Positions 1 through 13,286 of a DNA stretch of 64,000 nucleotides are shown here, piece after piece (the first letter of the stretch is position 1; every line of letters begins with the position of its first letter). Both the position numbers and the translations under genes were made by a program. Location of the stretch: positions 5,981,748-6,045,747 of the forward strand of contig NC_018397.1 in assembly GCF_000208865.1 (NCBI RefSeq), in the 5' to 3' direction. The notes beneath the pieces are model-generated. The model made no database searches. It was not told the origin of the DNA and saw only the letters and a program-made list of their open reading frames with translations. This DNA is from Neospora caninum Liverpool (lineage: Eukaryota; Apicomplexa; Conoidasida; Eucoccidiorida; Sarcocystidae).

Positions 1-3000
1 AAAGTCGCCGCACTCTCTTTCATAGCTTTTGTGGGACCCACTTGTTTTGGTCTTTGGCCTGAAGGTTTATCTACGCGCCAGGCCTGTCGTGTCACCCTAC
101 GTCCCGGCCCCCCGACAACGCGGAGTTGACACGAAGGGGAGAGAGCTTGTGTGCCTTGTACGAGACGTTGGCCCGTTTACCACACTGTGTCGGGTCTCAT
201 GTACACTGCTGCATCTGTTTTCTCGAGAGAGACGCTCTGTTCTCAGTCACAAGTGAAGAAGCCAACTTGACTGTCCCGTGACCTTTTTCGTTAAGAGTGC
301 ATGCGCCCCTAATCGAGGAGCTTCAGATTGCAGTAAAGACCAGGCGCAGCACAGGCACACGCCAGTACGGGGAAGCCGCGCTCTCGGCCTCTCTCCCGAG
401 ACGGCTTTCGTGAAGGTTTCACCCATCAAACCCACACGTTCGCTGAAGCGCGTGTTGGCCTTCAGCCGGGTCCGGCCGACGTGCAGCTTGCAGCGAAGTG
501 CACGAACGACTTCGTGGACAGGTTCTTTTCCCGTTCTGCGAAGAACTGTACGGAGTCTCTCTATATGGCCCACAAGGGCGGGCTTTCTAGAGGCAGCCTC
601 CGTCAGAAAATGGTAGCGATTACGCTCAGCGTAAAGAAAACAAAGTGAAGCCGGGAGCCTTATCGACTGCACCCCGCCGCGTTCTAGATGAAACGAGGCA
701 CAGGAAAAAAGTGCGTACACGGGTCGAGCCGCGGATACCTTGAACCACGTCTAGAGGGTTTCCCGGCAGTTCAGTGCCTTGAGCTCGCAGACGCGGCCGA
801 ACGGAAAACTGTGGACGATCGTGGGTAGCTTCGTCCACGGAGGCATGCAGCGCCAGTCAGAGGTAGAGGAGCTGCCTGATACACACAGTGGGAAGTCCCA
901 GTTCATTGGCGGGGGTTGCCGAATACGGCCATTGGGGAAGAACTTGCGACTGCATGCACACGCCGCTCCCGGCTGCTAACAGAAGAGCGTTTCAGATGGG
1001 ATTCAATCAACAACGGGGAAAGGAAGCACTGGCAACAGCTTTGATGCGTCGAAACCGTAGACGAACGGAGGAAAACCTCCTGAGTTTCTCCTAGTCGATC
1101 CCGCACTGTGAAACAGAGAGTTGGCGGCAAACCCTAGAACGGGCTCTGCCCTCAGTGTCCGCGAAAGAGCCTGCCGCGCGAAGCCCCCTTCCACTGGGAT
1201 GGGTTTCTATGGCTCTTTCCTCTCTGCCATCGTTCACTTCTCGTCCTTGTTTTTCTGTGAAAAGCTGGCGACAGGCAGCATCGGGCCGTGTCGAGTGTCT
1301 TTACTTTGACTCACGTTTCTTCCTGTTCGCCGTTCCGCCTTGCTTCTTGTGGAGCCGTTTTAGATCGAGCTAAGAATCCTCCGCTTGAAATATTGAATGA
1401 AGAGTGATAGGTAAAGGCTTCAACGACATCCTCCCCGTTTTGGACTGCATCCTTTTAACACGCCGTACTGCTGGGTGTCTAAGGGCTTTTCTCTGGGTTT
1501 CGTTCTGGCTGCCGCGGCTCCCGTGTAAGTCCAGATACTCTCGCGCCGGTAAGTTCTCTCCTTTAACGTAAAACTCCCTCCCCCGTGGAACCCTACAGAA
1601 TTGAAACCTGCGTGCCCGACGCAGCCCTCCACGCGTGTACACACATGATCAGTCGCGCCATCGACTTCCGGCGCCAGAGTCCGAGTAGCATCCTCTACGC
1701 TGCCGCGGAAGGCAGTACGAATCGTGCGCCCGTGGATCTACGCAGATTGACTCGTTCCTCCTTCCCGAACACTAAATCCGCCGTATGCGGTAGTCTGTAT
1801 GCCTCCCTTCACACCCCGGGAACCCGCGTGTAGTCCGCGGTCCCAGACTCCCACATGTGTGTTCGAAAGGTGCCCGTCTCGCGGAGCCGTCTGCTTCATT
1901 TTCGCCTCGGTTCCCCCCATCATCTTCGACGTCTGCGACAGCTTCGGCGTCTAGCGCCCCTCGTCACCCAAACACTTTTGCCAGAAAACCTCCGTCAAAA
2001 CATGGGAGAGCGTTCTGAGCTCTAGCATCCCAGGACCAGCCAAAGAACGACGTGACCGTTCGGGCGTCTACGAGCCTTTTGGATTCCACAGTTCCTCAAG
2101 AGTCAGTATCACGCAGAGCCCCTCGCCTGAGCAGAATTTTGACTTCAGATCCTGAACGGAAGAAAGCATGAATCGCAGCAACCAGAAACGGTCTCTTTCC
2201 ATCACGATCCGAATTGAAGAGGAGCACGAAGGCTGTCGCCGTCTTGCTCAGTTTCGTCGCGAAGCTTTCTCCCACTTTATTCCCTTTGGGAGATCTGAAC
2301 GGACATTCTTCCAAACTCTTTACATGAACCCTTCGACTTCGTAAAAACCATCTGCAGTGCCACTGGAAAAAAAGGTGAAGACTCCGGTATTGCTCCAAAC
2401 CTCCTTTTTCGGGGGCTTCCGGTACTTTATCCTACTAACGGCGAGAATGCGGAGTATGTTTCAGAGAAAAAAGATGTGTAGCCGGGAAGCTAGCGTCTAA
2501 AGTCCAAAACGGGAGAATCGACTTTGATGCTCAGATGGACCTTTCTTCGAACTGAATCGCCCTTGACGCCCCGTCGTGCGCCAAACGACCTCGCTGGATG
2601 CAAGGCCGTAGAGAGACGCGACACAGTGTTCAGTCTCTCTCGCAGGAAATCTTAAGAAGAAAGTAGTGTCCTTCGCGGCGTCTTCCCTCAGAACGAGGAG
2701 AGGAAATCCAGAAGCTTGTGGTAACGATATGATTTAAACGCGAAAGGGGAAAAACGGACCAAACCAGTCCCGGAGTTCATGCCTGCACGCTCGAGCTGTC
2801 TCTGCCCATTGGCCCTTGCCGTTTTGTCTCCGTGTCTTGCGCAGGAATTTCCCCTGTTCTGGCATCCGCGCGCTCTCGGAGTTCCTCCTTATTTTCTCTC
2901 GCTCTTCTTCACGACGACGGACTGAGCGTTCACGTTTCTCCCCTCCTCAGACGCTTTTCCCCCCTCTCCCTTTCGTCCGTACTCTTGCTCCCCTCCCGCG

Positions 3001-3419
3001 GTGTCGCTTACCGTGCGCCGTTACCTCGAAACTGATCGCCGCATTGCCTTCGCAAAATCCCTCGAGTTCCCCTTCTTTGTCTTCCCTTCTTCTCTCGACT
3101 TCTCTCATTATTTCTCCTCGCTTCTCTGCCTCCCCTGGCCCTTCCCATTTCCGTGTGTCTCGTCCTTCTCGCGCCTTCTTCTTCTTGGGCCTTCGCTCCG
3201 CTGTTTGCCTACGCTCTTGGAAGCAGAACCAACCCGAGGGACTTCCAGAACCTCGCCCAAGAGAAGCCTCCTTCGTGCCTCCATTTTCTGTCGAGCAGCG
3301 AGCTCGCGTCTTCAGAGCCCCATTTGCTTCGTCCCCCGTTTCTTCGTCTCCCCGGTCTTCGTTTCCATCTCCTTTGCAGTTTCTGTGTGTCTTTGGATTT
3401 GCCCAAGAGACATAAGAAG
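1..3419. other. Intergenic / upstream region of the helicase gene
   Basis: I see no gene here that I can support. Open frames exist (for example 247-720 on the minus strand and 2096-2398 on the minus strand), but they have no recognisable domain, signal peptide or splice partners. The last 600 bases, from about 2800, are strongly pyrimidine-rich on the plus strand. This fits a 5' leader or promoter of the helicase gene that starts at 3420. No TATA box is evident, which is usual for coccidian promoters. Confidence 0.5.
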
Positions 3420-6400
3420 ATGGCGAATTCCTGTGTGCCGCCTCAAAAAGCGGGTGTTTCATGGCGCACACAGACAGCAGGAACGAGGCAACGCCCGTCG
3501 CCGGCGGGAAACCCGACATCCGCAACGACATCTGCCTGTTTCCCGTTCTTCGAACCGTACCCAGTGCGTCTTATCGCCTTGTATTTCTGTCTTCTCGTTT
3601 TCTCGTCACCCTCGTCGTCTTGTCTTCCACACCCTTCTCTCAGCGCGAAAAGAGAAAAGGACAAAACCCAAGGGAGACTATTCTCCGCACAAACACAGGA
3701 ACCGACGCGGAAGAAGAGAAGAACGGAAACACGCGAGACACAGACCAGGAGAGACGTGGCGGTTTACCCACCGGATTCATTTCCTTCATTTCTCGTTTTC
3801 CTTCCTTTTCCCTGCACCGTTTTCTCATTCAGGTCCAGCGCGACTTCATGGCGCATGTAACTGCCTTTCTTGAAGCCCCAGGAAAAAAATTCACAATGCT
3901 GGAGATGCCCACGGGGACGGGGAAGACTCTCGCGCTCCTCGCCAGCACTTTGACTTGGTACTTTTTCTCTTTGAGGAATCTGAATGCTTGCTTCGTTTGC
4001 TCTTTCCGTGCCTTCTGCGGCACTCGAAAGGACTTGTGCACGCGCGCTACAGAGGGAAAGGGACAAACATGCATGCCTACATTCAAACAAACAGGAACAT
4101 ACAAATACATTTACATATATATATATATATATATATATATACATGCATGTATATAGGTACATTTACACACTCACAAGTACACACACCTACGCATGCGCAA
4201 ATCCCCTTTCTCATAGCAAATCCCCTTTCTCATATATACCTACACAGATGCATTGGGAGCGAGCGGGAGAACAAACATACATACACGGACACACATACAT
4301 ATATCAATACATCTATATATTTATATATAGATGTATATACGTATATATGTACACATATGTATATATCTGCAAGTGTGTTTCTGTACACTCGCGCCTGATG
4401 CCCGCGTGCTGACAGGCTGGAGGCGAACGAAGAAAAGTTGATGGCGGAACGCCTCCGGGCCGAAGACAGGCGAGAGGCGGCTCGGCACGGCGAGGCGGAA
4501 GCGGACCCAGGAGGGGCTGAAACCGCGCCGCGCCCCACGAGAAAGAAAGGTGAGGCCGTCTTCTCTCTCTGGAGGTTTGCCTCTTCTCGGTCAACCCAAA
4601 GGGACACATACTGCCATTTGCACAGCAACACAGCTATCCATAAATCCATATCTACCTGTATCTATGTATATATATACTCATATATATACTCATATATATA
4701 TACATACTCCTATATATATACATAGATACGTAGATACGTCGACAAGGAGATACGTAGGCATGTAGATAGGTAGCGAGGTCGAGCGTTGAAGCCTGCCTGA
4801 GGGTATATGTTATTGCGTGTCTTTGGGTATCTCGTAGCGCGCGCCCTGGCACTCCGTTGCTGGGTGACTTTGGGACTGCTTGAGAGGATGGCGTCTTCCG
4901 CGGCGCCTGTCTTGTGTGCAGCGCCGCTGGCTTGGATTCGGACTGCGTTCGAGGCCCAGCAGCGCGAGACTGCAGCGGCTGCACTGCGCGACGAAGACGC
5001 GCACCACCGCGACCGAATGCGCCGAGCCGAGACTCTCAGGCGCGAGATGAAGGGCGCCGAGGAGGCCCGCGGAGACAGCGCGGCCGCGACGGAGACAGCT
5101 GAGGGGTCTCTCGGTCCCTCAGGGCGGAGACAGGCGGCGCGAGCGCTTGCGACGCTCTGGCGGAGGAAGCAGGAGCGGGAACGGAATCAAGGGAAAGAGG
5201 TAAGGACAGGGCGACGGCGAGGCGAGGAGACGCTGGGGGAGTGGAGCGTGGTTCGCGTCCTTCGCGAGATCGAAGCGGAGAAACAGAACGCGAGAGAGAA
5301 CGGGTGCTCGGCGTGACAGACCGGTTTTATGTGAGGCGTGACGTTTTATCCTTCGCATGTCGGGGTTTCTGTTGGGTGTTCACTCGATTTTTGCGGCTCT
5401 TCACCCTTGGAATTCAGCTGGGTCTCTTGCTTTTCCGCTGGGCTCCTCAGGCTGGTCCGCGTGCCTCTCGCCGGGGCGGGGAAGACGGCGACAGCCGAGA
5501 AATCCCGAGTGTCGAGGCAGAAGATCCTGAGGAGTTTCTCGTCGACCTGCCGGTTTCTCTCCAGCTCGAGAAGAAAGAAACTGGAAGCGAACCTCCGCCG
5601 CTAGAGACCGCTCGCAGATCAATGAGTGCTCCAAGAGCACGAAAAACTCAAGTGAGGCACGCAGAGGTCAGCCCTCCGGCATACACCTTTCTCTATACGG
5701 AATCTCTTACCCTTTTTCTCTCTTCCCCTCTCACGTCGTTTTCTTTTCCTCCCACCTTTCTCCCCAGTCTCTCGCTCTCCGTTTTCCTCTCTTCTCGCTC
5801 ACGCCGTCGCTGTACGCCGTTCTCTCGCCTCCAGCTTGTCGATATCTCTGCTTGGGGCGACTTCCGCCCTTCTCTGCGTTGCGCCTTTCCGCTGGCGTTT
5901 CTCCGCGATTTTCGCTTCGGCAGCGCCCGTCGTTTGAGCTTCGCGCCTTCGTTCTGCCTCGCAGACTGGGCCTTTTTTTGCCTCCGACTCGCCCCGCTCG
6001 GCGGCTCGTCTCTTCTTCCCACTCGGTGCATCTAAGTTGATACTCGGTTATATATTCTAGACGCAAACTTCCGGGCTAAACATCCCTTTTCGTTTTCTGC
6101 GCCGCGGTTGGTTTCCTCACCAGGTGATAATCAGTAGCCGCACACACTCGCAGCTGCGCCAGTACGTCGAGGAGCTTCGAAGAATCCAACTCGCGGCTCT
6201 CGCTGCTTCCTCCTCTCCGTCCTCTCCCTTCTCTTCTTCTTTGTCTTCTTCTTTTTCTGGCTCAACAGACGGCCCGAAAGCGCGATGCCTCGCACACGCT
6301 CAGGCAGACGCACGCGCTGTGGAAGGCGACGGAGACGACGCGAAGGCGCCGCAGCCTTTGCAACCCTTCCTGGCTCGGCTAAAAGTCGCCGTCGTCGGCG

Positions 6401-9400
6401 GCCGAGACCGTCTCTGCATCAATCCGGTAATCTTGGCCTTGCGTCGTCGAGCCTCTCTCTCGCGCTCTCTCGCGCTCTCTCGCGCTCTTCTCTGTCTTGT
6501 CGAATCAGTTTCGCCCTGGAGCTCTGCGGGTCTGAGAGACAAGTTGCAAAGCGTCTCTCTCTCATCCCATGCGTGCGCTCTCTTCTTCCATCCCTGTGTC
6601 TCCTTTCTCGGTGTATCGCTTTTCTTCGTCGCCGTTTGGCCTCGGTTTCTTTGCGAGTGTAGGCGGCTCGAGGACACGACGCGGCGACGGAGAAGAAAGT
6701 GGACAACGGTCTCGGTGTCAACCAAACCGGAGACATCGCGGATGCATGCGCGTTGCTGCTTGACAAAGGACAGTGCCCCTTTTACACGCGACGCAACCAC
6801 CTCGTCGACCTCGCCCTGGTGAAGCTTTTCCCGTTTTTTCCCTTTCTCTTTCCTCCTCCTCTTTCCTCCTGCTCTTTCCTCCTGCTCTTTCGTCTTGCTC
6901 TTTCGTCTTGCTCTTTCCTCCTGCTCTTTCCTCCTGCTCTTTCCTCGGCCTCTACGAAGCGCGGTCGTGTACTCTGCTTAAAAGTTCCACCGCACCTTTC
7001 CCGGTCTTTTCGCTCCGTCTAGAACTTCTCTGCTCGTGTACTGCGAGAATTGTCACCTGCATGTCCCGAGCTGTCTCTCTCTGGCGGTCCATCCTTTTCT
7101 GTCCTTGGATCGGCCATATCCAGTGTAGGTGCGGACCCGTCTCTGCTGTGGACAGGAACGCCTGGCCGAGCTGTTTGCATGCATCTCTTTTCTGTAGATG
7201 CGCGGACGCGAGGAAGTCTTCGGCTCGGGGGGAGGGTGAATCTGCGCTGTCGGGAGCGAGACTGATGACAGATCGTTTGAGCCTTGCCGGCTTTTTTTCG
7301 GATCGCTTCTGCAGACTGAGTGTATGGACATTGAGGACTTGACGAAGGTTGGCTGCTCCTCCGCAGTCATGGCGTGCCCGTATTTTGCCGCGAAGGAAGC
7401 CGCGAAAGAAGCCGACGTAAGTGGAAGTTCAGTCGTGTCTCTTCAGAGTTGCCTCCAAACAGGAGCTTTTTCAAAGTGCAAACAAAACACCCTCGTGCAT
7501 CCCTGTGTCCTCTATCTGAATATCCATCTGCGTAGGTGTGTAGCGCTCTTTTTGCTTGTAGAGCTATCTATCTATGCGTGGTCTATCTACTTGCCTCTAT
7601 CGAGGCATACATATATATATATATGTGCAGCTTTCTATCCATGTGCATCTGCCTGTGTAATCTGCCAAATTCATTTATTCTACCAATCTAACCAATCTAT
7701 CTGTCTCAGTCTTACCTATATATAATCGAATCGGATCTACATTCTGTAATATCCATAATCTCTCTAGTCCAACTCTTTATCTCTCCGTTGTGTATTCATC
7801 TACGTTTCTCTTCAGCGGCAGTCTCTCTGTGCAGAGTGCCGAGACGAATTCTTAAGTCCGTTTTTCCCTTTCCTTTTCAGATTATTCTGATGCCCACGAG
7901 CGCCCTCCTGGCGGATCACCAGAGAGACGCTTTGGACGTTTCCCTCGAGGGCGCGGTTGTTGTCATCGACGAGGCGCACCACGTGCCGCGTTTCCTCGCC
8001 GCTGCGGCTTCGTCCTCCGTCGAGGCCTCAACCGTAGGAAGAAAGAAAAGAAGGAACGAGAGACGGGGAAATGCGGTGGGCGGCAGGAAGCGGAGAAAGA
8101 ACGGGGAAGGAGACGAGACGACAAAAGGCATATCCACGACCCCGAAGCGAGTCTTGAAGGCAAGGAGAGGCTGCGACCGGAGACGAAATAGCAAAGACAC
8201 AAAGGTGCATTGAACCTCGCCTGTTGCACGAAACCTAGGAATCGCATGTGTGTTTCCCTCCCGACATCCGTTTCACCCTCTCCTGGTGCGCGGCGCTCTT
8301 TTCTGGGATGTTTGCCTTTGTAGTTAAAAGACGTCGTGGAAGGTGTCGGCGACTATCTCTTGACATACCAGGATCGGTTGCGGCCGAACTCGACTGAAGC
8401 ACTTCTCCAGGTTCTACGGTTTGCCACGCAGCTTTTCGAAGGCCTCTCTGCGTACCCACAGACCGTCGCCCAGAAGGCGGTTGCGAGTTCAAACTCCACG
8501 GCGGCAAGAACCGTCCAGACGCCGCAGGCATCTGGACCTTTCTCCTCTTCTTCTGCCTCGTGTTCTTCGTTCGCATCTTCAGATTCCTTCTCTCCTCCGC
8601 AAGGCATGGGCGGACTGGACGCACGATTGCGGGCCGAAACGGAGACAGCTGCTGTCTCCCAGTTTCCCGCGGAAACCGGCGAGAGACGCGCAGCGAAAGC
8701 GAGGGAACAGGATAGCAAAGAGGCGTCGTTTGGAAGGAATGAAGAGCGCCACGCTGTTTTCTCGCCGAGTCAATTTCTCCGGCAGTTCCAGTTGGGCGAC
8801 TTTGCCCTCCACGAACTGCTTCTCGTTCTCTCTCACCCCGCCAGCCAGATGTGCCGGAAACTCCGCGGGTTTTTGATGCGGAAAAACAGCCGCCTGAGCA
8901 CGCACGTGCGAGAACAAACCGCAGAAGCTGAAAGGCGGGCGAAAAAGCGCCCAGACGCCAATCGGTTTTTCCGTGCGGAAGCCGAGTCAGCTGGGCAGAC
9001 ACCTGAGAGTCTCAGTCAAAAAACAGAGAGAGGAACCAAACGAGAATTCACAGCAAGAGCGAGGCCGTTTCACTCCACGTGTCTGTACACTTTGCGAGCT
9101 TTCATCGAGGCGCTTCTTCGCGCCGGACCAAAAGACAAAATCCTGCTGCGATTCCCTTCCCTTTCTACTCCTCTTTCGTCTTCTCTCGAATCGCAACTTG
9201 GTAGAAGACCTGCAGGCACATCCGAGAGAGAAGCGACGGGAGGGACAGTCGCAGAAAGCGAGGAGACGCAAAAGGCATTTGCGTTCTCCTCCGTGCAAAT
9301 TATCTGCCTCGACGAGGGTGAGCTGTCTTTCGACGAAATCGCACAGGCCTCGGGTTTTGTAAGTGCAGGCATCACACATCCAACAGGAAAACGCATTCCG

Positions 9401-12400
9401 TGTATGCATATATATATATATATATATGCAAGTGTGTATTGGCGATATGCACGTATGCGTGCCTCTTGTGTCAGTGTAGGTGGCATTTCTTTTCCAAGAG
9501 AGACAAATGTGTGACGGAGCGATGTCGACCGTTGGCGGCCGTGCTACATGTGGAGACACCACTTTCGATGCCATGTTTCTGAGCATGGTCGACTGTCTTT
9601 TTCTGCTTCTTCTGGGTGTTTCAGGCCGCAAATTTCGACACCTTTGTACGCTGCGGATTCTACGACTCTGCATTTCCAGCTCGGACGTTTTTCTGTCGTA
9701 CCCCTCAACCTTCGAGACGTCTCTGTGGCCCCTCCGTCCTGCTCTGCCGCATCCTCTCTTCTTCCTTTAGTTTACTTGGCCCGTCTCTCGAATTATCTCT
9801 CTGTGTGTTTGTTCCTGTCTCTGCCTCTTTCGCTCTCTTTGCTTGTGTCCCTCTAGTTCCGTTCCGCTTTTTCTGCCAGTGCATGCTGGCAAGGATGTCG
9901 AGGCGTGGATCGCTGAGTCCGCGTTCTCGGTAGCTGCTTGTCTTCTCGCTCTTCCTTTTCTTGTTTTCCTTCTCTCTGCTCGACTTCTCCATTCTCGCCT
10001 CGACTTCTTTCTGCGGTGTGTGTGGATGCAGTGTCCATCTGTCGGCAGTGCATTTTGATGGGCGGTACGATGGAGCCGCGCTTGCGGTTTGCGCCTCTCC
10101 ACGCCGCCCTGCCTCCTTCTTCGATATTCCCAGCGTTCGCGGGCTCTCACGTCATCGCGAAGGAAAACCTCTTGCTTCTCCCTCTCGCACGGTGTACGCT
10201 TAACGTCATTCTCTCCTCGAACCTCCTTTTCTTTGCGCCCACGCCCTTCTCTCTCGGTCTCTTTTGTTTTCTTGTCGCGTTTCTCCTCTTTCTGCCTTTC
10301 TTCTCTGTCTTCAGTACGGGCTTCTCCTTTCCTCGCTCCTCAGTTTTCTTTACGACTTTCGCCCTGTTCACGCCCGCCTTTGTCTTTCTCCCTTCTTTCT
10401 TTTTCTAAGCGCGATGTTGTGCGTCTTGACTGCCATCTCGGTTCTTGCGAGAGCGCCCACCGCTGCTTCTCGTCTCGCCCTTTCGCGTTTTGCCGCTCCT
10501 CCGCCTTTTTGTCTAGCCCCCTCTCTCACGCGGCTGCCGCCTCCTGTGTTGCGTCTCCAGACCAACAGTGCACCTTCGATTCGCGATTTTCAGAGAGATG
10601 GAGACAGAGGGAGCAGCAGGAGGCACTGCTACAGGTCCTCATCGCGGGGGCCGAGGCCATGCCTCCTGGTCACGGCCTCGTCGTCTTCTTCTCCTCCTTC
10701 TCTCAGCTGCGCGCTTTCTCTTTCTTCTTCCACAACCACGGTGAGAACAAGAGAGTGGTTTCCCTGAAACGATGCGCCGGAACCAAACGCCATGCCGCAA
10801 GAGCCCCTACGTGAGGCTGCAGGGGGGGTGGATGAAGGCGCTTGAAGGGCGCGAGCAATCCGTGCAAGTGGAGCATCTCGACACGCCGTACCAGCACACA
10901 CAGTGTCGAAATAGAGAGAACAGCAAGACGCGAATTCGAGGATCTCGTCTTATGCACTGTACACACGCACGCGTGTCTCGAGTTACAAAGGCTTGAACGG
11001 ACGCAGGGACCCGATATTGCATCTCTATGCATATGCATGCATGGGTATATCTCTGCATGTAAAGATATGTGCAGTTACGTACAGGGAGACTGAATCATGG
11101 ATCAGGCGGACATCCTCAGTTTGTAGCTGCAGCTGTCCACAAGGGTCGGCGAGGGGGAGATCGTTATCTGAGGCACTCAGGGACGTCTGGCGCGGCGACA
11201 GCGATGCCGAGACGCGGCTGCAACGTTCCTGCTTTTGCCTTCCTCTTGCTGCGCTTGTTTTTGGCGCATATACCCTCAGCGTTTTCAATCGCTTCTCGAC
11301 TCTTGTTTCCTCTCTGTGCCTTTTGCCGGGACACAAACCTGCTGTTCTTGCCTTGCTGCTCCCTGTCCTTTTCGTTTCGCCCCCCTCCCCTGCCTTTCTC
11401 TACTTCGTGGGCACTTCTTTCGTCTATTCGAGTTCCCTTTGCGTTCCTTTTGTTCGTCCTGCCTGACCACCACCCTCTCTTTGCTCCCCTTCCTTCTCTC
11501 TTGTTTTCTGCTTCTTCCCTTTTTCCCGCCTCTGTCTCTCTCAGTTGCTTTTCTCTCCTGGTCACTCTGGCTTCTCTGCGTGCTGCCTGCTCGACTTTCG
11601 TCTCTGCGATGTGTCAGCCTCTCCAGCGATTCGTGCGATGTTCCAGCGCGCGTGCCCTCACATCTTCATCGAGCATCAAGACGCCGGCCTGGTTGCTATG
11701 AAGCGCAGCACCTCTTTGTCGCCTGGCAAGGCCGCTGCTTCTCTGGGGCCGTCCACGGCTCGCCCTTTTCTCTTTCCCTCCGAAAAGGAGACACCTGCCG
11801 CCGTGCCCAGCGCTGGAGACCGAGACGGCCGAACAGCGGGGACGGGGCGGCTTAACGGCGAGCAGTGGACGGAGGCGAAGAAGAGAGAACGCGAGAGAGA
11901 AAAGGCGAAGTCGGACAGAAACTCAGGACTCTGGGGAGACAGCGGAGGAGACGATGGCCAGCTTGCCACTTGGAAAGGAGGTAAACGGGAGAACGCCGAA
12001 GGGGAGCGCATTTGGACGTCGAGCAATGCTGTCCGGTTCGGGTGTTGTCAATGTTGATATTTTATGATGTTTTCGAAACAGCAGTGGAGTATCGAGAGAG
12101 ATCAGGCAGACGGTCAGTCCGATGGAGAACCTCGCAGGTGTCTCCATTTCTCCGGCACTCTTCGTGTTCTCTGTTGTCTCTCTGTGGCGGTGCAGGCGTG
12201 ACTTACGGTCGCAGTGGCGCGCTCTTTGAAGCGTACAAAAGGGTTTTGATGCGGCCGGACCCAAAAACAGACAGTTTAGAGCGGCCATCTCCCTCTTCGA
12301 CTGTAGACGGCACGGGGGGAAAAACTAGCGACAGGCCCACAGGCTTGCCAAGAAACGCCCACACAACCGACACAAGTGTAAACGAGTCATACGGAAACAC

Positions 12401-13286
12401 GCAGGAATGTGCAACTCAGAAGGCAGCTTTGTTTTGCGTAATGAACGGCGCCTTCAGCGAAGGCGTGAATTTCCACGATAGCCTAGCCAGACTCCTAGTC
12501 CTCGTTGGGTTGCCATTTCCCAGCGTTAAGGACCCCGAGTTTCAGCTGCGGGCTGCCTTCTTTTCGTCTGTCCTCGAACGGACGAAAAGAGGCGGAGAAT
12601 ATTTTGCCGGCGACACGCTGAAAAACACGAGAGGAGTAGCGGAAGTGGAAGGCACAGAAGATGCAGGCAGCGGGAGTGCTGTCTTCCGGGCATCGCAGAC
12701 CAGTGCTCACAATGGGGTGTCCGTACACCCCAAAAGCCCAGCGGACAGCCCTGTGCGAGGGCGGGAAGAAAAATGTAGCGCAACAGTCGGGTTGGCGCCG
12801 CCCTATGAAGCGACGAAGGTGCAGAGCGTGGAGGGTGAGACAAGGTCCGTGAAGAATCCAGAGAGAAAGACACATTTTCTCGCTGAACAAGATCCCACTT
12901 GTCGTACCGGTTACGGTTTACTCCAGTGCATGCAGACAGTCAACCAAACAATAGGGAGAGCAATCCGGCACAGCCAAGACTACGCTGCGGTTTTACTCGT
13001 TGACTATCGGTACACCGAGAATCATATCGAGACGCTCCTCTCTCCATGGATTAAAGATGCACTTTATGCCTCTCGGAGACACACAGAGCAATTACCGCCT
13101 TCTGCCCGGGACTGGACAGAAGAGGAAACCTGCCGAGAAGGTTGTTTCGGAGTGGAAAAGGCGACAGACTGGGAGAGACGAGAACTGCCAGACAAGAGAG
13201 GCGCGCTGACCACGCGACTTGCAGCATTCTTCAAACGTATGGAGGGGAAAGAAGCAGGGAAGGGCGGTACTCGTGACTCCGCGTGA
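3420..13286 (+). CDS. CHL1: CHL1/DDX11-type Fe-S ATP-dependent DNA helicase (14 exons)
   Basis: Predicted exons: 3420-3563, 3833-3957, 4416-4549, 4922-5199, 5451-5651, 6124-6426, 6663-6818, 7315-7416, 7881-8204, 8324-9358, 10049-10191, 10517-10740, 11618-11980, 12196-13286 (about 1540 residues; phases agree throughout). Superfamily 2 XPD/Rad3-like 5'-3' helicase. The CHL1 branch acts in sister-chromatid cohesion and replication-fork repair in the nucleus. Visible motifs: FFEPYPVQRDFM near residue 41; Walker A MPTGTGKT (73-80); SSRTHSQL in exon 6; four cysteines placed as Fe-S ligands (about 392, 424, 433, 468); DEAH box VVVIDEAH (about 507-514); GGTMEP (939-944); GAFSEGVNF (near 1260); motif VI VNQTIGRAIRH (near 1425). 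The SEGVNF and IGRAIRH wording fits CHL1 better than XPD, RTEL1 or FANCJ. At over 1500 residues it is longer than yeast or human members because of Ser/Arg/Glu-rich insertions in exons 9, 10, 13 and 14. Weak points: the donor of exon 9 (8204, or 8033), the exon 11/12 junction, and the acceptor of exon 13 (11618 or 11624). Confidence 0.88.
4115..4141. repeat. (AT)n microsatellite in helicase intron 2
   Basis: An uninterrupted AT run inside the intron between exons 2 and 3. It is followed by further degenerate TA-rich sequence (4290-4370) and by a 19-nt tandem duplication ending near 4235 (unit caaatcccctttctcatag). Confidence 0.9.
4664..4725. repeat. TA-rich imperfect microsatellite in helicase intron 3
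   Basis: Blocks of tatata separated by ctca, cata and ctcc spacers, all inside the intron between 4549 and 4922. Confidence 0.8.
6849..6947 (+). repeat. 13-nt pyrimidine minisatellite in helicase intron 7
   Basis: About seven to eight head-to-tail copies of a 13-nt unit close to ctcctgctctttc, with some copies reading cgtcttgctcttt. It lies just downstream of the exon 7 donor at 6819. Confidence 0.85.
9404..9428. repeat. (TA)n microsatellite in helicase intron 10
   Basis: A TA run flanked by gtatgca and tgcaag, about 50 bases after the exon 10 donor at 9359. Confidence 0.85.

Noticed and set aside
247..720. 157-codon minus-strand ORF near the window start
   Set aside because: It has a few plausible helical segments but no signal peptide, domain or splice partners, and an overlapping plus ORF covers most of it. 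Evidence is not enough for a gene.
9625..9771. Extra helicase exon after an acceptor at 9624
   Set aside because: It is phase-compatible at its start, but its translation does not match the helicase family. Joining exon 10 directly to 10049 gives the expected ...EIAQAS..CILMGGTMEP continuity.
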